A program made the position numbers and the translations under genes. From NCBI GenBank assembly GCA_947039485.1, contig CAMQZC010000020.1:1-49387 (forward strand): DNA of 49,387 nt. Direction: 5' to 3'. Below the pieces are notes generated by a model. That model saw nothing but the letters and a program-made list of their open reading frames with translations. It did no database searches and was not told the origin of the DNA. Source of the stretch: an uncultured Verrucomicrobiales bacterium (GTDB lineage: Bacteria; Verrucomicrobiota; Verrucomicrobiia; Verrucomicrobiales; Akkermansiaceae). Shown piece after piece: positions 32,063-40,463 of this stretch (its first letter is position 1; each line of letters starts with the position of its first letter).

Positions 32063-32854
32063 TTATTGAGCCTTGGCTTGTGCCTTGACTGATTCTGACA
32101 TGATGGAGGCTGCCTTCTCGCCGCTAAGAAGCATGCCGCCAAAGATAGGACCCATGCGGAAGCTGCCACTTACACCATTGGCTGCCATACCTGAGACAAA
32201 GAGACCAGGATAGACCTCCTTGGTGTTGATGACGGTGGTGCGCTCGCCCTCGGCTGCGTCCATGCTCATCTCACCGACGATGCCGCCAGTCTCCGTGTTG
32301 AGCGTCACGCCATTTTTACGGACGACGGTCTTAACAATTTCGCAATCGTGACCTGTGCCATCGAGCACGCACTTTGCCATGAGGGTGAGGGGGTCGACAT
32401 GCATTTTTTGCATCAGGACAGGTGTCCAGTTGACGACGACACCTGCAACACGCTTATTCTTGTAAACGACGTCCTCAACGCTGTAGCAGTTAAAGATTTT
32501 TGCACCTGCTTGTGTGGCTTTGTAGAGCAGAGCGGCCGTAGCATGGACGGAGTCTACGATGTAGGTGCCTTGCTGATAGGGGCGATAGGTGAGCTCAAGC
32601 TCATCAAGGATGTGCTTTGCCTCCTCTTGCACGATGATGTCGTTGAACATCATCGCTCCACCCCACATGCCGCCACCTGGGGCGAGCTTGCGGTCAAAGA
32701 GAGCGACCTTGTGCCCAGCCTTGGCCAGATAGTAGGCTGCGACAATGCCCGAAGGGCCACCACCGACAATAGCTACGTCAAGCTCAAGGCAAGAGGTGAG
32801 CTTTTCAAAATATGATTCAATAATACCGCGTGAAATTACAGTTTCCATCACCAT
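32063..32854 (-). CDS. thi4: Thi4-type thiazole synthase, sulfide-dependent (His) form
   Basis: 263 aa from the ATG at 32854 (ATG 32848 is equally possible; a TTG overlapping the thiE stop would add ten residues). FAD/NAD loop V-G-G-G-P-S-G near residue 30, F-D-R-K, the glycine-rich P-G-G-G-M-W-G-G-A-M near 60, W-T-P-V near 143, M-H152-V-D-P, D-G-T-G-H-D near 165, and V-S-G-M-A-A-N-G-V-S-G near 222. The family makes the adenylated thiazole of thiamine from NAD and glycine. Yeast Thi4 gives up a cysteine sulfur in a suicide reaction; here His152 occupies that place, as in the archaeal enzymes that use free sulfide and turn over. Such chemistry suits an anoxic, sulfide-rich niche. Confidence 0.9.
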   Translation of the reverse strand: MVMETVISRGIIESYFEKLTSCLELDVAIVGGGPSGIVAAYYLAKAGHKVALFDRKLAPGGGMWGGAMMFNDIIVQEEAKHILDELELTYRPYQQGTYIVDSVHATAALLYKATQAGAKIFNCYSVEDVVYKNKRVAGVVVNWTPVLMQKMHVDPLTLMAKCVLDGTGHDCEIVKTVVRKNGVTLNTETGGIVGEMSMDAAEGERTTVINTKEVYPGLFVSGMAANGVSGSFRMGPIFGGMLLSGEKAASIMSESVKAQAKAQ

Positions 32855-32880
32855 ATCATAACTTTTTGTTAGTATCTCTG

Positions 32881-33528
32881 TCAATCTTTCAATTGGACAT
32901 TGAGACTGCTGATGATAGATTTAGCAGCTACACTTATATTCTGCTGTTGCAGCAGCCATGATACAATAACTACACGCTTAGCACCTGCTGAGAGAACATC
33001 TTGTAAACTCTGTTCATTGATGCCTCCTATTGCAAAGATAGGATATTGCTCTCCTAGAGACTCCTGCACAGCGGCCAAATCCTGCAATCCGATGGAAGCA
33101 CGCCCGGGTTTTGTCCCTGTGGGGAAGAGGGGGCCAAAGCCAATATAATCAAATCCCTCAGCTCGTGCTGCGATAGCCTGCTCGGGCGCATGGGTGGATC
33201 GACCAATAATCATCTCCTCGCCAACAATGGCGCGAAGTTGCTCTAGGCTGCCCTCATCCTGACCAACATGCAAGGCATCCACACCCAACTCTGCCGCGAG
33301 CTCAATATGGTCATTGAGCACAAAGATAGTGCCCGTTGCTCGGCAAATCACCTGTAGAGCCATCGCATAGGGGCGCATCTCATCAGCCGTGTAGCCTTTG
33401 GCTCGCAGTTGAATAATTTGCACACCTCCCTCAATGAGATCAGAACAGGCATCACAGAGACCATACACGGGCAAATATCCCGTATCAACAATGCCGTAGA
33501 GGCGGCAATCGGCTAAAATATTACGCAT
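32881..33528 (-). CDS. thiE: Thiamine-phosphate synthase
   Basis: 215 aa, full length TIM barrel. V-Q-I-I-Q-L-R-A-K near residue 36, L-N-D-H-I-E-L-A near 71, D-A-L-H-V-G-Q-D-E near 84, G-R-S-T-H near 108, F-D-Y-I-G-F-G-P-L-F-P-T-G-T-K near 125 and F-A-I-G-G-I near 165. It joins the pyrimidine and thiazole phosphates to give thiamine phosphate. It lies directly upstream of thi4, whose start lies within ~30 nt of the thiE stop, so the thiazole branch and the coupling step are co-expressed. Promoter -10 ends 6 nt before the ATG; no TPP riboswitch is present. Confidence 0.95.
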   Translation of the reverse strand: MRNILADCRLYGIVDTGYLPVYGLCDACSDLIEGGVQIIQLRAKGYTADEMRPYAMALQVICRATGTIFVLNDHIELAAELGVDALHVGQDEGSLEQLRAIVGEEMIIGRSTHAPEQAIAARAEGFDYIGFGPLFPTGTKPGRASIGLQDLAAVQESLGEQYPIFAIGGINEQSLQDVLSAGAKRVVIVSWLLQQQNISVAAKSIISSLNVQLKD

Positions 33529-33534
33529 AGCAGC

Positions 33535-33563
33535 ATCATAGCAGAGACACCGTTAGAAGTAAA
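33535..33563 (-). promoter_or_regulatory. thiE-thi4 promoter, leaderless spacing
   Basis: TTTACT, 17-nt spacer, TATGAT on the minus strand; the -10 ends 6 nt before the thiE ATG, leaving no room for a riboswitch. Confidence 0.6.
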
Positions 33564-33591
33564 CCCTAGCTGAAACAAAGCAAGCAGCAGC

Positions 33592-34083
33592 TTAAATCAT
33601 GGGGCGATCGTGGGCATCGTGTTGGACTGAGAACAGCTCTACCAATACCCATAGCCAGACAAGCCATATAATGGAATCTAATGAAAACATCAAGGCAAGA
33701 AGCGTGATGAGGAGCTGTATAATCGCAAATTTATTTCTGTGCGCATAGAAGTTATGCGCCCCTATAGGCCCAAAAACCACGCCTAAGATAATGTAGACCA
33801 AACGTGTGCGAAGCGAGTAGTTGGCTCCATTTTCAATTAGAGAGCTCTCTATAACAGAATTCACGGATGCGGGCTTCTCATAGCTCGGAGCGTCATAGCG
33901 CTCCACCTGAGGCTCTTTATCATCAGCTTTGGGGACAAAGAGCTTGGCCTTGCCCTGATTCTCTCTCGCCTTATCGTTACTTAGCTCATGCACAGTAGCT
34001 GGCGGTGGCGGTGGCGGTGGCGGTGTAGTCGGTGTAGTCGGTGGGGCTGGTGGTGGAGGCGGTGGTGGTGGTAGATTGTGCAC
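33592..34083 (-). CDS. Proline-rich TM2-domain membrane protein, GTG start
   Basis: 163 aa. Residues 5-29 are almost all proline with a few Thr/Ala; a charged linker follows (about 30-92), then a TM2 domain: S-L-R-T-R-L-V-Y-I-I-L-G near 90, F-G-P-I-G-A-H-N-F-Y near 104 and two hydrophobic helices to about 155. The GTG start is supported by a promoter whose -10 ends exactly 6 nt upstream, the distance seen in several other genes here, so the proline tract is probably translated. Such tracts need elongation factor P. TM2 proteins have no firmly known bacterial role. Confidence 0.8.
   Translation of the reverse strand: MHNLPPPPPPPPAPPTTPTTPPPPPPPPATVHELSNDKARENQGKAKLFVPKADDKEPQVERYDAPSYEKPASVNSVIESSLIENGANYSLRTRLVYIILGVVFGPIGAHNFYAHRNKFAIIQLLITLLALMFSLDSIIWLVWLWVLVELFSVQHDAHDRPMI
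34011..34076. repeat. Low-complexity GGT/GGC tract coding for polyproline
   Basis: Runs of GGCGGT and GGTGGT units, interrupted by GTAGTCGGT twice, encode the proline run on the minus strand. Being a simple repeat it can change length by slippage in multiples of three or out of frame. Confidence 0.7.
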
Positions 34084-34089
34084 GTTGCT

Positions 34090-34118
34090 AGATTATAATA
34101 GCACAGGCATCCTGTCAA
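34090..34118 (-). promoter_or_regulatory. TM2 gene promoter, leaderless spacing
   Basis: Perfect TTGACA (34113-34118 on the minus strand), 17-nt spacer, TAATCT (34090-34095), ending 6 nt before the GTG. A TATAAT two bases upstream is an alternative -10 with a 15-nt spacer. Confidence 0.65.
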
Positions 34119-34200
34119 TGAGAAATAACATAGATGAGCCAACAACCTTTAACGATGATAAAATCATTGATCATTCATCCCTAGGAATCACGATAAAAGC

Positions 34201-34228
34201 TTGAAACAACTAAAAAAAACGCTAATAT
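34201..34228 (+). promoter_or_regulatory. Promoter of polytopic gene copy 1
   Basis: TTGAAA (34201-34206), 16-nt spacer, TAATAT (34223-34228). The predicted leader of about 70 nt is unusually long for this window and is conserved in copy 2. Confidence 0.5.
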
Positions 34229-34307
34229 AAAGACCTAAGACTTACTCATTCGCCAGTATCATAGCTGATATTGGCATTCGGGTAAAGGGACGCACCTCAA
34301 GATATCC

Positions 34308-36602
34308 ATGATAATCAATAAGCACATTCTAGTTAAAGCTATAAGCTCGGCCTATTTAATTCTACCCATAGCAGGTTGGTTATTAGCATCAGTACAACCT
34401 TGGTTTTCAGGACCTATCTGTATTGTTTTATTCTTTATCTGGCTTCGCATTTGTCGTAGTCAAGAAGCTGCTTCTTGCCCCCTCCCCCTACCATTACATT
34501 CTGGGAAATCGTCTATGTTACTTGCGTTTCCTATCTATTTATTTATTGCTATTGTTCTTGTTTTCTTAATTAGCTTCGATGGTCGATTAATGCAAACTAG
34601 CGACTGGATTGTTCGCAATCCCATGTATCAACAGCTTTGCTGGGCTGATTGGCCTATCTATTTTCCCGATGGCCATCACTTTGTCTATACTTACACGTAT
34701 TTAATCCCTCCAGCATTATTATCAAAGATAGTTGGATTGACTCACTCTGTTTTTTGTATTCAAGTATGGGTAGGCCTTGGTTTGTTGCTTATTATGCTTT
34801 TATTGCATCAGAAACTAGGCTTCAAAAAAAGCATCTTTTGTATAGCTTTTCTATTTATTTTTAGCAATGTGATGGGGATAGCGTGGATAAGTAGATTGGC
34901 TCATTTTTTAATAGAAAATGATATACTAAATGTAGCAGAAGACCAAATTGCATGTGGATTTGCCTACACGTACCGCCCACCTCAGTTATTAATGCTTTTT
35001 CAGACTTACCATTTCTTCATACCCACTACATTATTTTTAACGATGTGGTATACACGTTCAATATCTGTTTATCACCTCATATTTTTATCAGCGATGATGG
35101 CCATACAAGCTCCTCTTTGCGCGATAGCTTTTTTCCCCATTTTACTTTTTTGTCTTTTCGATGGAGAACGGGGCCTTCGTATCCGTAATTTCTTTAATCA
35201 TTTCAAATTAGAATCAATTATTTCAAGTTTGATAGCATCTATCCTCGTGCTGTTCTTTATTATTTATCTTAAAACAAATAATATAACACAAGTCAGCACT
35301 GTCTTTAAGTACCTTCAGCCTGGAATTTTGAGTGTTTTTATTCCTATAGTGATAATTTCATTATTAGTTAATACAATTATTCCTTTGTTACTTTTACGCC
35401 ACTGTAAGAAAAAATGGTTTTTATGGGTATTTTTTACAATATGCATCATCTCAATTTTTCTTTATATAGGTGCTCCTTATAATAATAATGAGGCTTTATT
35501 AAAAATGTGCATTGTAATCAATTTCATTTTTACTATCTTATTATTTAACCGAGCAATTGAACTTCTTAATGTTAAGCATAGTAATGGTATTTGTCGTTAT
35601 GAGAGGCTAATTTTCGTTGTTTTTGTTTTATGTGCTACGTTGGGTTTTTTACGACCAATATATCTCAAAGTCAAAGATTTCGATTTCTCGTTTCAGCCTA
35701 GAGAAAAGAATATGCTTCTTCAATTAGGTAATACTATCTATCACCCAACATGCCATTATTATAAGCAATTCATTGATGAAAAAGATGCCTTTTATCCATC
35801 TACTGTGTTCATAACAGAACCTGGAAAAGCCATGCAAGGACTCTTAACTCCGTTCTCTCGAGATTGCATGCCCAATGACACATCTCTCTATCATATTCCA
35901 GTCAAGATAAGTCGTTTTACCCACATAAGCAATGATAACTCCATACAAGGTGTATTGGTTGATAATATCGTAAAACTGGAAGGAGTTGCTGCATTTTATC
36001 TAGCACTTATCGCGCTTGAGCAAATGCAGCAAGAAGGTATTTCTCTTGAAACAAAAATAAACTATCAAGGAAACACGAACCTCAGTCTAAAAGATCTTAT
36101 CAAATTATCTTTGATTAACAATGACTCTTTGGCAAATAACGCCCTTATTGAATATTTAGGTGGTATAAAGAAACTCCAAACTAGATTTTCTCAATTTGGC
36201 GTCGAAATGGATATCAATAAACAAAACAAATTCATAACTTCATATCGTTCCTCACCATCCCTAATTCTTCGCGTATTTAAACAATTTGACAAGAGTGAGA
36301 TTATTCAAGGAGAGTATGAGGAATACCTTAAACAAACTCTATCTCACTCAAATAATATTTCTAAGGATATAAAAAATATTTTACCTGAGAACACGAGAAT
36401 TGGAATAATACCTGGCAAATCAAGCATGCTTATTAGCGGCATCACCTATATATCTAATGAAGTATACTTAATTAACCTTCCGCAAGGCGAGCATCTCTAT
36501 ATCCTTCTTTCTTATCAAAGTGCGGCTCCCGAGGATATTCGTAAACTCAAAATTGCGCAATTGATAGAAAAGCACATCAAGAAACATCGACCAAGCAACT
36601 AA
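34308..36602 (+). CDS. Polytopic membrane protein (GT-C-like) with degenerate beta-lactamase-like C-terminal domain
   Basis: 764 aa. Residues ~10-450 hold about eleven membrane helices; the first large loop has S-D-W-I-V-R-N-P-M-Y and W-P-I-Y-F-P-D-G-H-H, then Y-L-I-P-P-A-L-L, recalling GT-C glycosyltransferases, whose catalytic acid sits in the first extracytoplasmic loop. Residues ~470-764 are soluble and probably extracytoplasmic. From about 530 they resemble a class A beta-lactamase/transpeptidase fold: V-K-L-E-G-V-A-A-F-Y-L-A-L, L-K-D-L-I-K-L-S-L, A-L-I-E-Y-L-G-G. The active-site motifs are lost: N553-x-x-K556 for SxxK, N605-D606-S607 for SDN, K704-S-S for KTG. A GtrB-like gene follows copy 2, so transfer of a lipid-linked sugar outside the membrane is a reasonable guess. 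Both domain calls are inference. Confidence 0.6.
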   Translation: MIINKHILVKAISSAYLILPIAGWLLASVQPWFSGPICIVLFFIWLRICRSQEAASCPLPLPLHSGKSSMLLAFPIYLFIAIVLVFLISFDGRLMQTSDWIVRNPMYQQLCWADWPIYFPDGHHFVYTYTYLIPPALLSKIVGLTHSVFCIQVWVGLGLLLIMLLLHQKLGFKKSIFCIAFLFIFSNVMGIAWISRLAHFLIENDILNVAEDQIACGFAYTYRPPQLLMLFQTYHFFIPTTLFLTMWYTRSISVYHLIFLSAMMAIQAPLCAIAFFPILLFCLFDGERGLRIRNFFNHFKLESIISSLIASILVLFFIIYLKTNNITQVSTVFKYLQPGILSVFIPIVIISLLVNTIIPLLLLRHCKKKWFLWVFFTICIISIFLYIGAPYNNNEALLKMCIVINFIFTILLFNRAIELLNVKHSNGICRYERLIFVVFVLCATLGFLRPIYLKVKDFDFSFQPREKNMLLQLGNTIYHPTCHYYKQFIDEKDAFYPSTVFITEPGKAMQGLLTPFSRDCMPNDTSLYHIPVKISRFTHISNDNSIQGVLVDNIVKLEGVAAFYLALIALEQMQQEGISLETKINYQGNTNLSLKDLIKLSLINNDSLANNALIEYLGGIKKLQTRFSQFGVEMDINKQNKFITSYRSSPSLILRVFKQFDKSEIIQGEYEEYLKQTLSHSNNISKDIKNILPENTRIGIIPGKSSMLISGITYISNEVYLINLPQGEHLYILLSYQSAAPEDIRKLKIAQLIEKHIKKHRPSN

Positions 36603-36800
36603 CTAAATATATATTATTTAAAGAAAAACTAAGCTTGTTTTGTGGCCTGATTTATACAACCCTCTAGGTAAATTATACACTGAATCTCATTTTTATAGAT
36701 TAGATTCATTGCTACAAAAAATGTCGGTTGAGTATATACCTATCATTCTCTGTTAACTTTGGTACAGAGTCCAAGATGCTTTGCAGACAAGAAGCTTAGC
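36603..36800 (+). pseudogene. Remnant of a glycosyltransferase gene
   Basis: After copy 1, positions 36603-36680 match 39353-39425, and 36710-36770 match 39587-39655 inside the intact glycosyltransferase (TACCTATCATTCTCT then AACTTTGGTA and AGAGTC). The 5' end, about 150 nt of interior and everything after about 36780 are gone. So the ancestral cassette was membrane protein plus glycosyltransferase, and this copy lost its transferase. The rest of the 36800-36887 gap has a nine-G run and nothing else I can support. Confidence 0.65.
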
Positions 36801-36975
36801 CTTGCCTAGACGCACGCGCTCAGCTTCGCAGCTAGCGTCGAGAACCACGGTCGTTGATACGGTGACAGAGGAGGGGGGGGGTATACGGTCAGCGAGAAAT
36901 AACATAGCTCAGCCGTCAATCTTTAATGATGATTAAATCCTTGACAACCTACATCTTCGGAATCATGATAAAAGC

Positions 36976-37004
36976 TTGAAAAAACATGATGCAAATGCTA
37001 TGTT
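36976..37004 (+). promoter_or_regulatory. Promoter of polytopic gene copy 2
   Basis: TTGAAA (36976-36981), 17-nt spacer, TATGTT (36999-37004), at the same place as in copy 1. Confidence 0.45.
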
Positions 37005-37083
37005 AAAGGCCTAACCCTTACCCATTCGCCATCATCATAGCTGATATTTGCAGTCGGAAAAAGTGAGGCACCTCAATATATCC

Positions 37084-39352
37084 ATGATAACCAATAAGCT
37101 CAATCTAGTTAAAGCCATCAGTTCAGCCTATTTAATTCTACCCATAGCAGGTTGGTTATTAGCATCAGTACAACCTTGGTTTTCAGGACCTATCTGTATT
37201 GTTTTATTCTTTATCTGGCTTCGCATTTGTCGTAGTCAAGAATCTGCTTCTTGCCCCCTAGCTCTACCACCACATTCTGGGGAATCCTCGATGATTCGAG
37301 CGATTCCTATTTATTTGTTCATTACTATTTTTCTTATTTTCTTAACTAGCTTCGATGGTCAACTTCCACAATCTGGAGACTGGATTGTTCGCAATCCCAT
37401 GTATCAACAGCTTTGCTGGGCTGATTGGCCAATCTATTTCCCAGACGGTCATCACTTTGTTTATACTTACGCGTATTTAATCCCTCCAGCATTATTATCA
37501 AAGATAGTTGGGCTGACTCACTCTGTTTTGTGCATCCAAGTATGGGTTGCCCTTGGTTTGTTGCTTATGATGCTTTTACTACATCAAAAGCTAGGCTTCA
37601 AAAAAAGCATCTATTTTATAGGTTTACTTTTTATATTTAGTAATGTTATGGGGTCAGATTGGTTCCTCGACTTATGGAGCTTGATAGCGGACTCTGGACA
37701 ATGGGTAGCGCTTTACTGTACATTTCGCCCAAATCAAATACAAATGCTTTTTCAAACGTACCATTTCTTCATACCCACTACATTATTTTTAACGATGTGG
37801 TATACACGTTCAGTACCTACTAATTACCTGATTTTTTTATCAGCGATGATGGCAATACAAGCCCCGCTTTGTGCGTTAGCGGTTTTCCCTATTTTGATTT
37901 TTTCCCTTTTCGATGGAGAAAAAGGACTGCAAGTTAGGAATTTCTTTAATCGCTTCAAATTAGAATCAATTATTGCAAGTTTCATAGCATCAATCATCGT
38001 GCTTTTCTTTATTATTTATGTCAAAACAAATGACATAACACGAATCGGCTCCGTATTTAAGTACCTTCGTCCAGGAATGTTGAGCATTTTCACCTATCTA
38101 GCGATAATCTCATTATCAGTGAATACAATTGCCCCATTGCTGCTTGTACGGCATTGCAAGAAAAAATGGATTTTATGCGTCTTGTTTGCATTATGCGTTA
38201 CCTCAATTTTTCTTTATATAGGTGCCCCTTATAATATGAATGAGGCTTTATTAAAAATGTGCATTGTCATTAATTTTATTTTTGTCATCTTATTATTTAA
38301 TAGGGCTATTGAGCTGCTTGACTTTAAGCGTAATGATGGTATATATCGCTATGAGAGACCCATTTTTATTATTTTTATGTTATGCGCTTCATCAGGATTT
38401 GTACAAGAATTAAATAACAAAGCCAAAGATTTTGATTTTTCTTTTCGACCACAAGAAAAAAATATTCGCGGACAATTCGGTAATACTCTATATCACCCAA
38501 CAAGCAATTATTATAAGCAATTCATTGATGAAAAAGATGCCTTTTATCCATCTACTTTGTTCATAACAGAACCAGGAAAAGCCATGCAAGGACTCTTAAA
38601 ACCGTTCTCTCGAAATTGCATGCCCAATGATGCCACTCTCTATCACTTCCCAGTAAAAATAGGTCGTTCTACCTACATGATTAATGATAACATCATACAA
38701 GATTTGGGCGGTGATGATAAAGTAAAGTTTGAAGGAGTTTCTGCATTTTATCTAGCACTTATCGTGCTTGAGCAAATGCAACAAAAAGGTGTTTCTCTTG
38801 ACTCAACAATAGATTATCAAGCAACAACGAACCTCAGACTAAAAGATCTTATCAAATCATCTTGATTGACAATGAATCCCGGGCCAGTAACGCCCTTATT
38901 GAGTATTTAGGTGGTATAAAGAAACTCAAAACTAGATTTTCTCAATTTGGCGTCGAAATTGACACCAATAAACAAATCAAATTAATAACTTCATATCGTT
39001 CCACACCATCCCTAATTCTTCGCGTATTTAAACAATTTGACAAGAGTGAGATTATTCAAGGAGAGTATGAAGCATACCTTAAAAAAAACCTATCGCGCTC
39101 ACATAATGTTTCAGATGATATAAAAAACATTCTGCCCGAGAATACGAAATTAGAATAATTGCAGGCAAATTAAGCATGCCAATTCTCGGCATCACAACTA
39201 TATCTAATGAAGTCTACTTAATTAACCTTCCACAAGGCGAGCATCTCTATATCCTTCTTTCTTATCAAAGTGCGGCGTCCGAGGATATTCGTAAACTTAA
39301 AATTGCTCAATTTATAGAAAAATACCTCAAAAAGCCTCTCTCAAGCAAGTAA
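37084..39352 (+). pseudogene. Frameshifted second copy of the polytopic membrane protein
   Basis: From the ATG at 37084 the frame matches copy 1 through the membrane region (L-P-I-A-G-W-L-L-A-S-V-Q, W-P-I-Y-F-P-D-G-H-H) and stops after L-K-D-L-I-K-S-S at 38865. One T is missing there relative to copy 1 (ATCTTGATTG against ATCTTTGATTA). The homology goes on in the next frame to 39158, where a second one-base loss (ACGAAATTAG against ACGAGAATTGG) ends it with E-N-T-K-L-E-stop; the last third frame is open to the stop at 39350-39352. The N-terminal ~595 residues could still be made, giving a membrane protein without most of the lactamase-like domain. Its SxxK position is D-K-V-K, so it too lacks the serine. 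Confidence 0.8.
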
Positions 39353-39421
39353 CTAAATATGTATTTTCTAAAGAAAAACAAAGCTTGTTTTTTGGCTTAA
39401 TTTATACTAATATTCAGATAA

Positions 39422-40360
39422 ATGATGCAGATACTCTCACTCGTAATCCCTTGTTATAATGAAGAAGCGGTACTTCCATTTTTCATAGATGAAATCCAGC
39501 GCATAAAACCCTTGTTAAAGGACGTTGAGCTTGAGCTCATCTTTGTTAACGATGGTAGTACTGATGGGACGATGCTTGCGCTGCGTAAAATGGCGAGAGA
39601 GTATGATGAGGTTCGATACCTATCATTCTCTCGTAACTTTGGTAAAGAGTCAGCGATTCTAGCTGGCTTAGAAGCATCTAAAGGAGATTTTGTTACCGTA
39701 ATTGATGCAGATTTGCAAGATCCTCCTTCTCTCCTTCCTCAAATGCTTAAAGCTATCAGAGAAGAGGGTTATGACTGTGCTGGTACACGGCGCTGCACCC
39801 GTGAGGGGGAGCCTGCCATTCGCTCCTTTTTTGCAGGTGTGTTTTATCGTACAATTAATAAGTTGTCTTCCACTCAGTTGGTCGATGGCGCTCGTGATTT
39901 CAAGTTAATGAAACGCCCTGTGGTGGATGCCCTACTCAGACTGCAAGAGTACAACCGTTTTTCTAAGGGACTCAATGAATGGATTGGTTTTCGTACGAAG
40001 TGGATTTCTTATGAAAATGTAGAGCGTGTAGCAGGGGAAACAAAGTGGTCATTTTGGCGTCTTTTTTGCTATTCGATTGAGGGACTTGTTGCCTTCTCGA
40101 CAACGCCTCTACTTATAGCCTCTTTTGTCGGTATGCTCTTTATTCTTATATCTATCCTTTTCATTATTGTTTTGGGTGTAAGGCAATACCTCTACGCAAA
40201 CTCGGTAGAAGGCTGGACATCCATGATGTGTCTCATTCTTTTCTTAAGCGGAGTACAGTTATTTTTCATGGGTGTCAAGGGACAATATACAGCAAAAATG
40301 TATTTGGAACTCAAAAAACGTCCTCATTATATCATTAGTGAACGTTCAGATGAGCTCTAA
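39422..40360 (+). CDS. Polyprenyl-phosphate glycosyltransferase (GtrB/DPM1-like, GT2)
   Basis: 312 aa. GT2 domain in the first ~230 residues: V-I-P-C-Y-N-E-E-A near 8, F-V-N-D-G-S-T-D-G-T near 42, S-F-S-R-N-F-G-K-E near 68, the metal/nucleotide motif D-A-D-L-Q-D-P-P near 96, and a C-terminal R-F-S-K-G-L-N-E-W-I-G-F near 180. Two membrane helices (about 230-255 and 268-290) complete the GtrB/ArnC/DPM1-like layout. Such enzymes move a sugar from UDP- or GDP-sugar to undecaprenyl phosphate on the cytoplasmic face. Downstream of the polytopic protein gene, it fits a donor-making partner for an extracytoplasmic GT-C enzyme; no GtrA-type flippase is seen. Confidence 0.88.
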   Translation: MMQILSLVIPCYNEEAVLPFFIDEIQRIKPLLKDVELELIFVNDGSTDGTMLALRKMAREYDEVRYLSFSRNFGKESAILAGLEASKGDFVTVIDADLQDPPSLLPQMLKAIREEGYDCAGTRRCTREGEPAIRSFFAGVFYRTINKLSSTQLVDGARDFKLMKRPVVDALLRLQEYNRFSKGLNEWIGFRTKWISYENVERVAGETKWSFWRLFCYSIEGLVAFSTTPLLIASFVGMLFILISILFIIVLGVRQYLYANSVEGWTSMMCLILFLSGVQLFFMGVKGQYTAKMYLELKKRPHYIISERSDEL

Positions 40361-40463
40361 TTATTACAGCTACACAACACTCATTGATTAGGCAATCACT
40401 ACATGATTGAACTTAGCTCTATGTCTACTCATCCCAAAATACGTTAAATCGTTACCATCACCC

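Larger units (their letters stand above)
34114..36680 (+). repeat. Large direct repeat, copy 1 (membrane protein cassette)
   Basis: About 2.5 kb matching 36888-39421: the upstream region with its promoter, the whole polytopic gene and the sequence after its stop (ACTAAATAT, AAAGAAAAAC, AAGCTTGTTTT). Identity is very high in places (37120-37250 against 34347-34480) and lower elsewhere. Confidence 0.8.
36888..39421 (+). repeat. Large direct repeat, copy 2 (membrane protein cassette)
   Basis: Second copy of the unit at 34114-36680, starting at AGAAATAACATAG and running up to the intact glycosyltransferase. Confidence 0.8.

Noticed and set aside
33529..33600. TPP riboswitch upstream of thiE
   Set aside because: No CTGAGA or CCTGATCTGG-type core, and the -10 box ends 6 nt before the start codon.
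34308..36602. Antibiotic-resistance beta-lactamase
   Set aside because: The catalytic Ser, the SDN loop and the KTG motif are all altered, so hydrolysis of beta-lactams is unlikely.
38855..38870. Programmed frameshifting in polytopic copy 2
   Set aside because: No slippery heptamer or following structure is evident, and a second, independent frameshift occurs 290 nt later; decay is simpler.
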